A stretch of DNA of 64,000 bases, from contig NZ_RIZG01000010.1 of assembly GCF_003721245.1 (NCBI RefSeq), positions 22,503 to 86,502 on the forward strand. The letters run 5' to 3'. Below the pieces are notes generated by a model, which saw only the letters and a list, made by a program, of their open reading frames with translations, ran no database searches and was not told the origin of the DNA. This DNA comes from Marinomonas hwangdonensis (lineage in GTDB: Bacteria > Pseudomonadota > Gammaproteobacteria > Pseudomonadales > Marinomonadaceae). This document shows positions 1-9,295 of this stretch, one piece after another. Each line of letters opens with the position of its first letter. Position 1 is the first letter of the stretch. The position numbers and the translations under genes are program-made.

Positions 1-576
1 GTAGGGCGCGCCTAAATCCCCCGAAAACACCACATCATGATATGGTTTGCCTTGCGATGTTATCTCAGCATTTTTCACCCGAAAAGTCACATACGCGGAG
101 CCCAAAATATGCCCCGCACGGCACAAACGTACCTGCACATTAGACGCTTCTGTCGCCAGCGGAATACTTGCCCACTGTTTGTACTCCAACGGCACCAACT
201 GCGCCGCTAATCGATCCAAACAGGCTTCGATAATACTGGCATTGCGCGTGACGCCAACCTTAAGGGCATCTTCAATCACCAAGGGCAACAGCTCTGCACT
301 GGGTTTCGAGCAATAAATTGGCCCAGTAAATCCAGCAGCCAACAAATACGGCAAACGCCCCACATGATCGATGTGTACATGCGTCACCACCAAGGCCCGC
401 ACCGCCGATACATCAAATTCTATCTCTAAACGCTTCGAATCCGCCCCAGCCCCAGACGTCTCCGCCCCCTGAAACAAACCAATGTCCACCAATACTGAAT
501 TCTCGTCATCCACAAACAATTCATGACAAGACCCAGTCACACCCTCTACCGCACCGTGATGCTTAATATCCAACAT
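1..576 (-). CDS. Partial beta-CASP-type metallo-beta-lactamase, RNA processing family
   Basis: The first 192 residues are visible; the rest lies beyond the left edge. The start is the ATG read leftwards from 576. The metal-binding motif THVHIDHVGR (about residues 66-75) is the HxHxDH signature of the metallo-beta-lactamase fold. The later motifs AGHILGSA and FSGDLG are those of the CPSF73/YSH1-like branch that acts on RNA rather than on beta-lactams. The beta-CASP part expected after residue 200 cannot be seen, so nuclease activity is inferred from the family. The gene is separated from the next gene on the same strand by 63 bases. Confidence 0.85.
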   Translation of the reverse strand, partial: MLDIKHHGAVEGVTGSCHELFVDDENSVLVDIGLFQGAETSGAGADSKRLEIEFDVSAVRALVVTHVHIDHVGRLPYLLAAGFTGPIYCSKPSAELLPLVIEDALKVGVTRNASIIEACLDRLAAQLVPLEYKQWASIPLATEASNVQVRLCRAGHILGSAYVTFRVKNAEITSQGKPYHDVVFSGDLGAPY

Positions 577-639
577 ACAAATCCCTCTGTAATAAATTAA
601 AAAATAACCTTATCCCACAACAGCATCCAACCACAACCG

Positions 640-1623
640 TCAGGGGCGTATTGGTTGCCAAAGTGTGGCGGGGGTTGGGCAGTGGGCGATGGGGAAGTAG
701 CCGATGTCGCTGCGGATGCGTTGGCTGACGCTGTGGTGCCAGTGGGGGGAGAGTTCGGGGTTGGGACGGTCGTTTTCTAAGACGCAGCAGTGTCGTGGGG
801 CGAGGGTGAGGTCGCGCCAGAAGCTGAGGTTGCGTTCTTGGTAGTGTATTTTGCCTAGGTGTTTGGGCGCTATGGTGAGCAGTGGTTGCCAATGGGGCGG
901 GTGATTTTTTGCTAGGCGCGTTGTGCGGTAACAGTGTTGTTGGGTTTGTTGTTCGATCCAGTCTATTATGAGGCGTGATACTAGATCTCCTATGCCGTCT
1001 TTGCGGTAGCCACCGCCAATATCTGAATGGGCTCCTGCTAGCCATATTTCTAATGCGCGCCCATCTTGGTTCATCAACGTGGGCCGAAAGACGAGGCGTT
1101 GTTCGTCTAACGCGACCAGGTGCAAAGCGCGGTGAACGCCGTCTGGTAGTGTGTGTCCATGTTCAAATACCACGTCGGTTTGTGGGCGTTGGTTGGTGTC
1201 TAAGTTTGGCCAGCCGATAGAAGCGACTGTGTCTATGACGGCTTCTATGATGATGGGGCGATCAATAAGCGGAGTGATGAGAGCGGCAAAGCGTCTTGCT
1301 AAGGCCGCGCCTCGGCTAAAGCCGATTAAGACTATGTGGCGCGTATAGCGGGTATAATGGTGTTTGAAGTCGTGTAAAGCGCGGTTTAAAATATTGGCGA
1401 CGTGGCCGGATTCAATGGCAAACGCCGCGTTGATTTTTTGTTCCAGCCAATGACCGTAGGTACCGACGCCAGCGTAGTAAAAGCTGCGATGATTTGTCAC
1501 GCGACCACCCAATAGCATGTGGGATTTCAATACATTGGTGATGCTCGAAACGCTGTGTTCTGGTGCGTAGGCGTCATCTGGGCTATTGTCAGTGCCATCG
1601 AAATGAAAAAATAATATCGACAT
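640..1623 (-). CDS. DUF2235 alpha/beta-hydrolase-like protein
   Basis: The protein begins MSILFFHFDGTDNSPDD, the usual DUF2235 opening. It carries GFSRGA, a GxSxG nucleophile elbow, at about residues 102-107, and AGAHSDIGGGY, the family's second signature, at about residue 200. DUF2235 domains occur in type VI phospholipase effectors (Tle1) and in stand-alone proteins of unknown substrate. No signal peptide, transmembrane segment or VgrG/PAAR neighbour is visible, so an effector role is not supported here. The start was placed at the ATG at 1623 because AAGGAGG lies 7 bases before it; an upstream in-frame ATG at 1683 has no such site. Confidence 0.8.
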   Translation of the reverse strand: MSILFFHFDGTDNSPDDAYAPEHSVSSITNVLKSHMLLGGRVTNHRSFYYAGVGTYGHWLEQKINAAFAIESGHVANILNRALHDFKHHYTRYTRHIVLIGFSRGAALARRFAALITPLIDRPIIIEAVIDTVASIGWPNLDTNQRPQTDVVFEHGHTLPDGVHRALHLVALDEQRLVFRPTLMNQDGRALEIWLAGAHSDIGGGYRKDGIGDLVSRLIIDWIEQQTQQHCYRTTRLAKNHPPHWQPLLTIAPKHLGKIHYQERNLSFWRDLTLAPRHCCVLENDRPNPELSPHWHHSVSQRIRSDIGYFPIAHCPTPATLWQPIRP

Positions 1624-1827
1624 TGTGTGTCCTCCTTGGTTGTCGTGACCCCATCTTCCTGATGATTGGGGATAGCATAACATGGTTTTTTGTCAGTGTG
1701 GTGTTTGTGGCTAATCTGATCTACATGGCAAGGTTTTCTTAAGAACCCCCCGAAGGTTTGTTTTGCGAAACGAAGCGGTTCAGGTAAACTGTTCCGCTGT
1801 AAAAATAGACACCACCCAGAGGAAGCA

Positions 1828-2958
1828 ATGTCCAATTCAGAACTGTCGAACAGAGTCAACGCCGTCACCCTAACCCATGACGATGAGATCGACCTTAAAG
1901 AACTCTTTATTGCCCTATGGAAGGGAAAACTCACCATCATAGCGTGCACTGTGGTGTGTGCCGTTATCGCCGTGGTGTACGCCTTAAACGCTAAGCAGGT
2001 GTGGACAACGGAAGCTCTGATTACTACTCCTCAAGTTAGCGATTTTGCCAACTACCAGCGTATGGTCAGTGATTTTCAGCCCGTGTTTGATGTTTACCAA
2101 GATGATGGCACCGTACTAGTTAGCGAAAGATTAGACGACATCATATTGCCAGAAACCTTGTTTTCTATTTACATCCAGCAGTTTGAATCACGTGCGAATA
2201 AAAAAGCCTATATTGCTCAAAATGCTGAATTTCAGCGTGAATTGAGCGAAGTAAAAGCCAACACCCAAGACAGCATAGAAGAAGAAAACAGAGATAAAGA
2301 GGCTGCATTATACAGCGAATGGTATGCTAAATTAGTCGCCACACCAGTGAAGTCTTCTAATCAAAACGTTGACCAATACACGTTACAAGGTCAACTCAGT
2401 ACAGGTAATGACAGCTACGAATTCTTAAACGGCTACATTAGCTATGTGGCAGAAAAGGCTCGTGCCATCGCCGTTGCAAACGTCTCTTCTGTAATCGCCA
2501 GTAAACGCAGTGAAATCATCCAACAACAAACGCTATTTACTGAGCAAGCAAGAGGGCGATTATTAAACGAACGTGCACAGGCGCAATATGCCTTAGAAAT
2601 CGCCACCGCCGCGGGATTGGATTCTCCACAGCAAAACCTGAATAGCCAAGATTTATTTGCAATCAATATAGGTGCCAACGCCCTCGCTGCAAAAGTAAAG
2701 GTCTTAGATAATTTAACCGAGCTCAGCATCATAGAGCCTAAGTTACATCAACTAAACGCCAAATTTGATTTGTTAAATACCTTAACCATAGACCCAAATC
2801 TTGCGTTTAATACCTTTCAGTTTATTGAAGCGCCAGAAAAACCCACTAGCCGCACCTCACCTAAACGTCCTCTTATCGCTATATTGGGTGTTTTACTTGG
2901 TGGCATGCTAGGCACCGCCATCGTTCTTATCCGCTACGCCTTCGCCGAAAAAGACTAG
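1828..2958 (+). CDS. wzz: Wzz-type polysaccharide chain-length determinant
   Basis: This is a 376-residue inner-membrane polysaccharide co-polymerase. The N-terminal ELFIALWKGK segment precedes the first membrane helix (about residues 34-53). A long, charged, coiled-coil-rich periplasmic part follows, then a P-rich stretch (EAPEKPTSRTSPKRP) and a second helix (about 348-368) with a short cytoplasmic tail. There is no C-terminal tyrosine-kinase domain, so it matches the O-antigen Wzz class rather than Wzc. GAGGAA precedes the ATG. It opens the polysaccharide locus, and its partners here are Wzx, the probable Wzy and WaaL. Confidence 0.9.
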   Translation: MSNSELSNRVNAVTLTHDDEIDLKELFIALWKGKLTIIACTVVCAVIAVVYALNAKQVWTTEALITTPQVSDFANYQRMVSDFQPVFDVYQDDGTVLVSERLDDIILPETLFSIYIQQFESRANKKAYIAQNAEFQRELSEVKANTQDSIEEENRDKEAALYSEWYAKLVATPVKSSNQNVDQYTLQGQLSTGNDSYEFLNGYISYVAEKARAIAVANVSSVIASKRSEIIQQQTLFTEQARGRLLNERAQAQYALEIATAAGLDSPQQNLNSQDLFAINIGANALAAKVKVLDNLTELSIIEPKLHQLNAKFDLLNTLTIDPNLAFNTFQFIEAPEKPTSRTSPKRPLIAILGVLLGGMLGTAIVLIRYAFAEKD

Positions 2959-2963
2959 CCGCC

Positions 2964-3074
2964 TCTCTTTCCCTTTATTTAAAGTGGAAAGAGATAGTGC
3001 TGATCCTCCCCTTTGTGTTTTTAAGGGGAGGGAGCTCAGATCTTCACCCCCCCCCCTTGTCATTTTTAAGGGGG
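2964..3074. repeat. Three successive hairpins after wzz, with a C10 tract
   Basis: Three inverted repeats follow the wzz stop. The first is TCTCTTTCC (2964-2972) with GGAAAGAGA (2986-2994), with an inner CTTTA/TAAAG stem. The second is CCTCCCCTT (3005-3013) with AAGGGGAGG (3023-3031). The third is CCCCCTT (3052-3058) with AAGGGGG (3068-3074), and includes ten C in a row at 3047-3056. The last two have related loops (TGTGTTTTT and GTCATTTTT) and look like copies of one REP-like unit. They may end wzz transcription, although no clear T tract follows. The rest of the 393-base gap (2959-3351) shows nothing else I can name. Confidence 0.6.
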
Positions 3075-3351
3075 ATGCTGGGAGGGGGTGGTAGTCTTAA
3101 GTCATCATTGCCCAATTTACCCTCATCATCCAAAAATGTTTAGTAACCCCTCGTTTCACTAACATTTTTTAAACACATTGTTTGCATAATGTCTTAGCCT
3201 GAATTATCATCGTTCACCAATTGAACATGGTCAAATAAACAACGGTTAACACCAAACAAGGCAAACACATGGAAAGCTTACTTACACCGCAATACACCAC
3301 TTCTTTCCATTCCGGCACATCTTTGTTAAATTGCGTCATCAAGGCAATAAA

Positions 3352-3672
3352 ATGCTAACAGATGAATACCGCTACAAAATTCTAAAAGAACTGCAACAAG
3401 ATCCAGACCTAAGTCAGCGCGAGCTAGCCAAGCGACTGGGCATAAGCCTAGGCAAAGCCAACTTTTGCCTAAAAGCCCTAATTGAAAAAGGCTCGATAAA
3501 AGCTGACAACTTTAAAAACAGCGCCAACAAAACCGGTTACTTATACTTACTTACCCCAAAAGGGATAGAAGAAAAAGTCACCCTGACACAGCGCTTCTTA
3601 CAGCGAAAAATCGCTGAATACGAAGCCCTAGAACAAGAAATAGAACAACTGCGCAGAGAAGTAAAAGCATAA
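3352..3672 (+). CDS. MarR-type EPS-associated transcriptional regulator
   Basis: This is a 106-residue protein. A winged helix-turn-helix lies at about residues 16-60 (LSQRELAKRLGISLGKANFC as recognition unit), and a C-terminal coiled coil at about 75-105 (RKIAEYEALEQEIEQLRREV) probably serves dimerisation. Sequence and length match the small MarR-like regulators that sit beside exopolysaccharide loci. The ATG at 3352 is preferred because AAGG lies 7 bases before it; a TTG at 3331 would add seven residues without a ribosome site. Which promoters it controls cannot be read from the sequence; the adjacent wzz and wbp genes are the obvious candidates. Confidence 0.85.
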   Translation: MLTDEYRYKILKELQQDPDLSQRELAKRLGISLGKANFCLKALIEKGSIKADNFKNSANKTGYLYLLTPKGIEEKVTLTQRFLQRKIAEYEALEQEIEQLRREVKA

Positions 3673-3687
3673 GCGACAAAAAACTGG

Positions 3688-3722
3688 GTCAGATAAGCCG
3701 GGGCACGAAGTGCGATCTGACG
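3688..3722 (+). repeat. Palindromic intergenic repeat, copy 1
   Basis: GTCAGAT at 3688-3694 is the inverse complement of ATCTGAC at 3715-3721, with a GC-rich centre (AAGCCGGGGCACGAAGTGCG). It belongs to the same family as the copies at 3766, 23239 and 23301, but is the most diverged. Confidence 0.7.
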
Positions 3723-3765
3723 ATTAAATAGGAATAAAAACACGAGGCGAAAACACAACCCGCCC

Positions 3766-3804
3766 GTAGGTCAGGTTAGCCGAGGAACGAGGCGTGATCT
3801 GACG
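3766..3804 (+). repeat. Palindromic intergenic repeat, copy 2
   Basis: The unit runs from GTAGGTCAG to TGATCTGACG with TTAGCCGAGGAACGAGGCG between them. It has the same orientation as copy 1, 43 bases further on, and lies just upstream of wbpA. The two copies near 23.3 kb are its reverse complement. Confidence 0.75.
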
Positions 3805-3841
3805 TTAATAATAAAATCTAGTTAAATTTATTGGATGGAAA

Positions 3842-5104
3842 ATGAAAAAAATTGCAGTAATAGGCTTGGGCTATGTAGGTTTACCACTCGCAGTTGAGTT
3901 CGGTAAGAAGCAAGAGGTGGTGGGCTTTGACATCAATCAATCGCGTGTTAATGAACTTCTTGCAGGCAAAGACTCAACTTTGGAAGTAACGCCAGATGAG
4001 TTGAGGCAAGCGTCACGGCTTGCATTTTCCTTTAATATTGATGACATCAAAAACTGTAATATTTACATTGTCACTGTTCCTACCCCTATCGATGATGCTA
4101 ACGCGCCTGATCTTACACCGCTTCGCAAGGCGTCGGCTATGCTTGCTACCGTTATTAAGAAAGACGATGTGGTAATTTACGAGTCGACTGTTTACCCTGG
4201 TGCCACCGAAGAAGTGTGCATCCCTATTATTGAAAAAGCCTCGGGCCTGAAATTTAATGTGGACTTTTTTGCCGGCTACTCGCCAGAACGTATTAATCCA
4301 GGCGATAAAGTTAATACCCTCACAAAAATCAAAAAAATCACGTCAGGCTCTACCCCTGAAATTGCAAAATTTGTCGATGATCTTTACGGTTCCATTATTA
4401 CGGCGGGAACCCATTCTGCTAGCTCAATCAAAGTAGCAGAAGCGGCAAAGGTAATAGAAAACACACAACGTGATTTGAATATCGCCATTATAAATGAGTT
4501 CGCCAAAATCTTTAATATTTTGAAAATTGATACTCAAGAAGTGCTTGATGCAGCTGGGACAAAGTGGAACTTTTTGCCATTTAAGCCAGGTTTGGTTGGA
4601 GGGCATTGCATCAGTGTTGATCCATATTACCTGACCTATAAAGCGAAAGAGGTAGGTTACCAACCTGAAGTCATTTTAGCAGGCCGTCGAATTAACGATG
4701 GTATGGGGCAATACACCGCTACTCAATTAGTGAAAGCAGTTTCGAAGCGAAAAATACACGTTGATGAAGCGAAAGTATTAGTTCTTGGCTTTACTTTTAA
4801 AGGAGATTGTCCTGATGTTCGAAATACGAAAATCGTTGATATGGTTAAAGAACTAAAAAGCTTTAATATGAATGTGGATGTGTACGATCACTGGGCCAAT
4901 CCTAATGAAGTCAAACATGAATATGGTATTGAGCTAATAAGCGAACTTAAAAATGGTTACTATGACGCTATTGTTTTAGCTGTAGATCATTCTGACTATA
5001 AAAAATGGGGCGAAGAGAAGATTCGCGGTTTTGGCAAAGAAAAACACGTGCTTTATGATGTGAAATACGTCCTATCTTACGGCCAGTCTGATTTGCGTTT
5101 ATAG
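3842..5104 (+). CDS. wbpA: UDP-N-acetylhexosamine 6-dehydrogenase (WbpA/WbpO/TviB family)
   Basis: This NAD-dependent enzyme oxidises C6 of a UDP-N-acetylhexosamine in two steps to the uronic acid. The N-terminal Rossmann motif is GLGYVGLPLA (residues 8-17). The catalytic cysteine is Cys256 in GGHCISVDPYYL, and the C-terminal domain has the usual VLGFTFKGDCPDVRNTK. Its 420 residues are normal for the family. Sequence details (YESTVYPGATEEVC) resemble the TviB/WbpO branch, but wbpB, wbpD and wbpE follow at once. UDP-GlcNAc is therefore the likely substrate and UDP-GlcNAcA the product. No SD of good quality is seen beyond GGATGGAAA before the ATG. Confidence 0.88.
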   Translation: MKKIAVIGLGYVGLPLAVEFGKKQEVVGFDINQSRVNELLAGKDSTLEVTPDELRQASRLAFSFNIDDIKNCNIYIVTVPTPIDDANAPDLTPLRKASAMLATVIKKDDVVIYESTVYPGATEEVCIPIIEKASGLKFNVDFFAGYSPERINPGDKVNTLTKIKKITSGSTPEIAKFVDDLYGSIITAGTHSASSIKVAEAAKVIENTQRDLNIAIINEFAKIFNILKIDTQEVLDAAGTKWNFLPFKPGLVGGHCISVDPYYLTYKAKEVGYQPEVILAGRRINDGMGQYTATQLVKAVSKRKIHVDEAKVLVLGFTFKGDCPDVRNTKIVDMVKELKSFNMNVDVYDHWANPNEVKHEYGIELISELKNGYYDAIVLAVDHSDYKKWGEEKIRGFGKEKHVLYDVKYVLSYGQSDLRL

Positions 5105-5121
5105 TTTTTAATTGTTGATAA

Positions 5122-6087
<966 letters not shown>

Positions 6088-6089
6088 AG

Positions 6090-6671
6090 ATGTCAGATTA
6101 TTTTAAACATGCTAGTGCCATCGTCGATGATGGGGCTCAGATTGGTGCGGGTTCGCGAGTGTGGCATTTTGCACATATCTGTGCAGGCGCAAAGATCGGT
6201 GCTGGTGTGTCTTTGGGGCAAAATGTCTTTGTTGGTAATAAAGTCACCATTGGTGATAAGTGCAAAATACAAAACAATGTTTCTGTCTACGATAATGTAC
6301 ATTTAGAAGAAGGCGTATTTTGTGGCCCTAGCATGGTGTTTACCAACGTCTATAACCCACGCTCGTTAATTGAACGTAAAGACCAGTATCTTGACACGAT
6401 AGTCAAAAAAGGCGCCACGCTCGGTGCAAACTGCACGGTAGTGTGTGGAGTGACCATCGGCGAATATGCGTTTATTGGCGCAGGTGCGGTGGTTAATAAA
6501 GATGTGTCTGCTTATGCCTTAATGGTAGGTGTACCCGCGAAACAAATCGGCTGGATGAGTGAGTATGGTGAGCAACTAGATTTGCCTCTATTGGGATGTG
6601 CACAAGCCATATGCTCACAAACACAACGTGTTTATCAGCTAAACAATAACATCGTTACCATAGTCGAGTGA
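6090..6671 (+). CDS. wbpD: UDP-GlcNAc3NA 3-N-acetyltransferase WbpD
   Basis: This is a left-handed beta-helix (hexapeptide-repeat) acetyltransferase of 193 residues. Repeats such as [26 protein letters not shown] and [27 protein letters not shown] are visible, with the family segment [10 protein letters not shown] around residue 90. It transfers acetyl from acetyl-CoA to the 3-amino group made by WbpE, giving UDP-2,3-diacetamido-2,3-dideoxyglucuronate. It sits between wbpB and wbpE; the wbpE start lies 6 bases past its stop. Its last 20 residues extend beyond the helix without a recognisable motif. Confidence 0.9.
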   Translation: MSDYFKHASAIVDDGAQIGAGSRVWHFAHICAGAKIGAGVSLGQNVFVGNKVTIGDKCKIQNNVSVYDNVHLEEGVFCGPSMVFTNVYNPRSLIERKDQYLDTIVKKGATLGANCTVVCGVTIGEYAFIGAGAVVNKDVSAYALMVGVPAKQIGWMSEYGEQLDLPLLGCAQAICSQTQRVYQLNNNIVTIVE

Positions 6672-6677
6672 AGAAGA

Positions 6678-7784
6678 ATGAAAATAGACTTTGCAAACCT
6701 ACAACATCAGTATCAGCTATATAAAAAAGAAATTGATTTGGCAATACAATCAGTTTTAGATAAATCAAACTATATAATGGGTGATGAGGTTAGCTTACTT
6801 GAGCGGCAGCTAGAGCGTTTCACGAGTACTAAGCATGCGATTACTTGTTCTAATGGTACGGATGCACTAACTTTATCCATGAAAGCTTTAAATATAAGTG
6901 CCGGAGATGAGGTTATTACTACTCCTTTTACATTTATAGCAACTGCAGAAACCATAGCTATGTTAGGCGCTATACCTGTATTTGTTGATGTAGAGCCAGA
7001 CACATTTAATATTGATACAACTAAAATTATCTCTGCAATTACTTCCAAGACGAAAGCAATTATGCCTGTGAGTCTTTATGGGCAGCCATCAAACATGCTT
7101 GAAATTTCTGATATAGCAAAATCACACGGTCTGAAAGTGATTATTGACGGTGCACAATGTTTTGGCTCCACTTATCATGGTGAATCTACTGCAAAGTTTG
7201 CTGATATATATACAACCAGCTTTTTTCCAGCAAAGCCGCTTGGCTGTTACGGTGATGGTGGAGCAATCTTTACAGATAATGATACTTATGCTGAAAAAAT
7301 TAGGATGTTACGTGTCCATGGACAAAATGAGCGTTATCATCACAAGTATATAGGCATGACGGGTCGATTAGATACCATTCAAGCTGCTATTTTATTAGCA
7401 AAACTACCGCATCACAAAGAAGAAATATTAGCTAGGGATAATGTGGCCCAGTTGTACAACAAAGGTTTAAAAAATATAGTTAAAACACCTGTGGTTCGCA
7501 GTGATAGAAAGAGTGCATGGGCTCAGTATACTATTAGAGTTAATAACCGTTCAGAATTTCAAGAGAATTTACTATCTAAAAATATACCAACCTCCATTCA
7601 TTATCCTAAACCTCTACATCTACAAGAATGTTTTCAATATTTAAACTTGAGCTCTGGTATGTTTCCTATATCAGAAATGCTTTCGAAAGAAGTAATTAGC
7701 TTGCCAATGAATCCATTTTTAAAAACTGAAGAAATTGATTATATAGTAGATGCAGTGACTTCTTTTTGTAATGCAGATAATTAA
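6678..7784 (+). CDS. wbpE: UDP-3-keto-GlcNAcA aminotransferase WbpE (DegT/DnrJ family)
   Basis: This PLP-dependent sugar aminotransferase has 368 residues. The PLP-binding lysine is Lys186 in SFFPAKPLGCYGDGG, and DGAQCFGS (about 158-165) supplies the aspartate that contacts the PLP ring nitrogen. The N-terminus MKIDFANLQHQYQLYK is typical of WbpE. It aminates the 3-keto sugar delivered by WbpB, with glutamate as donor. From this gene on, codon third positions are much more A/T rich than in wbpA-wbpD, so it may be the first gene of a separately acquired segment. Confidence 0.9.
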   Translation: MKIDFANLQHQYQLYKKEIDLAIQSVLDKSNYIMGDEVSLLERQLERFTSTKHAITCSNGTDALTLSMKALNISAGDEVITTPFTFIATAETIAMLGAIPVFVDVEPDTFNIDTTKIISAITSKTKAIMPVSLYGQPSNMLEISDIAKSHGLKVIIDGAQCFGSTYHGESTAKFADIYTTSFFPAKPLGCYGDGGAIFTDNDTYAEKIRMLRVHGQNERYHHKYIGMTGRLDTIQAAILLAKLPHHKEEILARDNVAQLYNKGLKNIVKTPVVRSDRKSAWAQYTIRVNNRSEFQENLLSKNIPTSIHYPKPLHLQECFQYLNLSSGMFPISEMLSKEVISLPMNPFLKTEEIDYIVDAVTSFCNADN

Positions 7785-7806
7785 CCCAAAGGTTATGGAG
7801 TGCTTA

Positions 7807-8313
7807 ATGACTGAATACTTTAAACATGAAAAATCGGTAGTAGAGGAAGGCGCTGAAATTGGTAGTGGTTGTAAGGTTTGGATAAATGCACAGATTCGTT
7901 CAGGTGCCATTATAAAAAACAACTGTATTATCTCTAAAGACACTTATATCGATTCAGGTGTACATATTGGAAGCAATTGTAAAATCCAGAATGGTGTGTC
8001 CATATACAACGGTGTATTTATTGCAGATGACGTTTTTGTAGGACCTAATGCCGCTTTCACTAATGATAAAATACCGCGTGCATTCAATCATTCTTGGTCA
8101 ATTACTAAAACAATCGTAAATAAAGGTGCCAGTATTGGCGCGAATGCAACCATTGTTTGTGGTGTTGTTATTGGTGAGTACGCAATGGTGGCCGCTGGTA
8201 GTGTAGTGACAAAAGATGTTGAGCCATACAGCCTAGTCATGGGTAATCCTGCAAAACACTACAGCTACGTCGATAAGGACGGTAATAAAGTAGAGGTGAA
8301 TCAAGATGCTTAA
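7807..8313 (+). CDS. Second WbpD-like hexapeptide N-acetyltransferase
   Basis: This 168-residue left-handed beta-helix protein is a relative of WbpD two genes upstream: both open with YFKH and an acidic VxxGAxIG stretch, and both end their core with GANxTxVCGVxIGEYA. The usual acceptor is a 3- or 4-amino group on a nucleotide sugar. The start at 7807 is preferred because GGAG lies 6 bases before it and the protein then aligns with WbpD; an ATG at 7771 would overlap wbpE. It overlaps the next gene by 8 bases. Together with the following oxidoreductase and the aminotransferase at 10275 it forms a second amino-sugar set. Confidence 0.8.
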   Translation: MTEYFKHEKSVVEEGAEIGSGCKVWINAQIRSGAIIKNNCIISKDTYIDSGVHIGSNCKIQNGVSIYNGVFIADDVFVGPNAAFTNDKIPRAFNHSWSITKTIVNKGASIGANATIVCGVVIGEYAMVAAGSVVTKDVEPYSLVMGNPAKHYSYVDKDGNKVEVNQDA

Positions 8314-9295
8314 TATTGGTCTGATAGGGTATGGTTACTGGGGACCAAATGTAGCTAGAAATTTGCATGTCAACTCAAAAATCTGCCTTAAATGGATTTG
8401 TGATAATAAGTATGAGCGTATAGAAAAAGCTAAATCAACCTATATTGCTCAAACGAATTATACACAAGATCATCATATGTTAATGAATGATCCTGAATTA
8501 GATGCTGTTGCAATTGCTGTAGAAACTTCTGCTCATTATTATTTAGTAAAACAAGCTCTTTTGGCAGGTAAACACGTTTATGTAGAAAAACCTTTTACAT
8601 CAACTGTAAAAGAAGCTGAAGAGCTGCATGACCTAGCTACTAAGCTAAACTTAAAAATCCATGTTGACCATATTATGGTTCATCATCCAGTAATAAAGAA
8701 AATTGCTGATCTTGTTAATTCAGGAGAGCTCGGTGACATTCTTTACATTGACGCAATGAGAATGAACCTTGGTCAAATAAAAAAAGATGTTAGCGCAATG
8801 TGGGATTTGGCAGTTCATGATCTTGCCATTATTGATTTTCTTACTGGTGGTAAAGAACCTTATTTTTTAAGTGCACTTGGTGAAAAATATTACAACCCAA
8901 AAGAGAGTCTTTGTTTTTTGACTATGCGTTACCCAGGTTTTATTTCACATATTCAATCAAGTTGGATCTCACCATTAAAAGAGCGAAAGCTTATTGTTGC
9001 AGGCACAAGAAAAATGTTAGTTTTTGATGATATTAAGCCATCTGAGAAGCTAGTTGTCTATGACAAAGGGGTGAACATAATAGCAGGGGATTCCGTAGAA
9101 TATGAAGATTATGCAGTAAAAATCAGGGAGGGAGATATTTTGGTCCCCTTTATCAAGATGAGTGATGCATTGTTTAATAGTATTGATCACTTTAGGGAGT
9201 GTATTGAAAAAAATACACAGTCTATTACTGGAACAGATCAAGCGATACGAATACAAAAAATTCTTGAAAGAGCCGATCAGGGAATGAATCAATGA
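8306..9295 (+). CDS. Gfo/Idh/MocA-family nucleotide-sugar oxidoreductase
   Basis: The protein has 329 residues. It carries the N-terminal Rossmann motif GLIGYGYWGPNVARN, then VEKPFTS at about residue 96, and DLAVHDLAIIDFL in the C-terminal domain with the catalytic histidine region. It differs clearly from WbpB upstream, so it is not a simple duplicate. In similar clusters such enzymes make a 3-keto sugar for a DegT aminotransferase; the substrate here is not known. It overlaps the acetyltransferase before it (8 bases) and the SDR after it (ATGA), so the three are translationally coupled. Confidence 0.8.
   Translation: MLNIGLIGYGYWGPNVARNLHVNSKICLKWICDNKYERIEKAKSTYIAQTNYTQDHHMLMNDPELDAVAIAVETSAHYYLVKQALLAGKHVYVEKPFTSTVKEAEELHDLATKLNLKIHVDHIMVHHPVIKKIADLVNSGELGDILYIDAMRMNLGQIKKDVSAMWDLAVHDLAIIDFLTGGKEPYFLSALGEKYYNPKESLCFLTMRYPGFISHIQSSWISPLKERKLIVAGTRKMLVFDDIKPSEKLVVYDKGVNIIAGDSVEYEDYAVKIREGDILVPFIKMSDALFNSIDHFRECIEKNTQSITGTDQAIRIQKILERADQGMNQ

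Noticed and set aside
563..1045. 160-residue arginine/proline-rich reverse frame
   Set aside because: It is an out-of-frame reading of the DUF2235 gene with low-complexity composition and no ribosome site.
1680..1827. JUMPstart/ops element upstream of wzz
   Set aside because: I looked for GGCGGTAG and the longer JUMPstart sequence; neither is present. Only an imperfect AGCGG/CCGCT hairpin is seen.
3047..3056. C10 tract as a phase-variable gene switch
   Set aside because: It lies outside any coding frame, so slippage could not switch a protein on or off directly; kept only as part of the hairpin finding.
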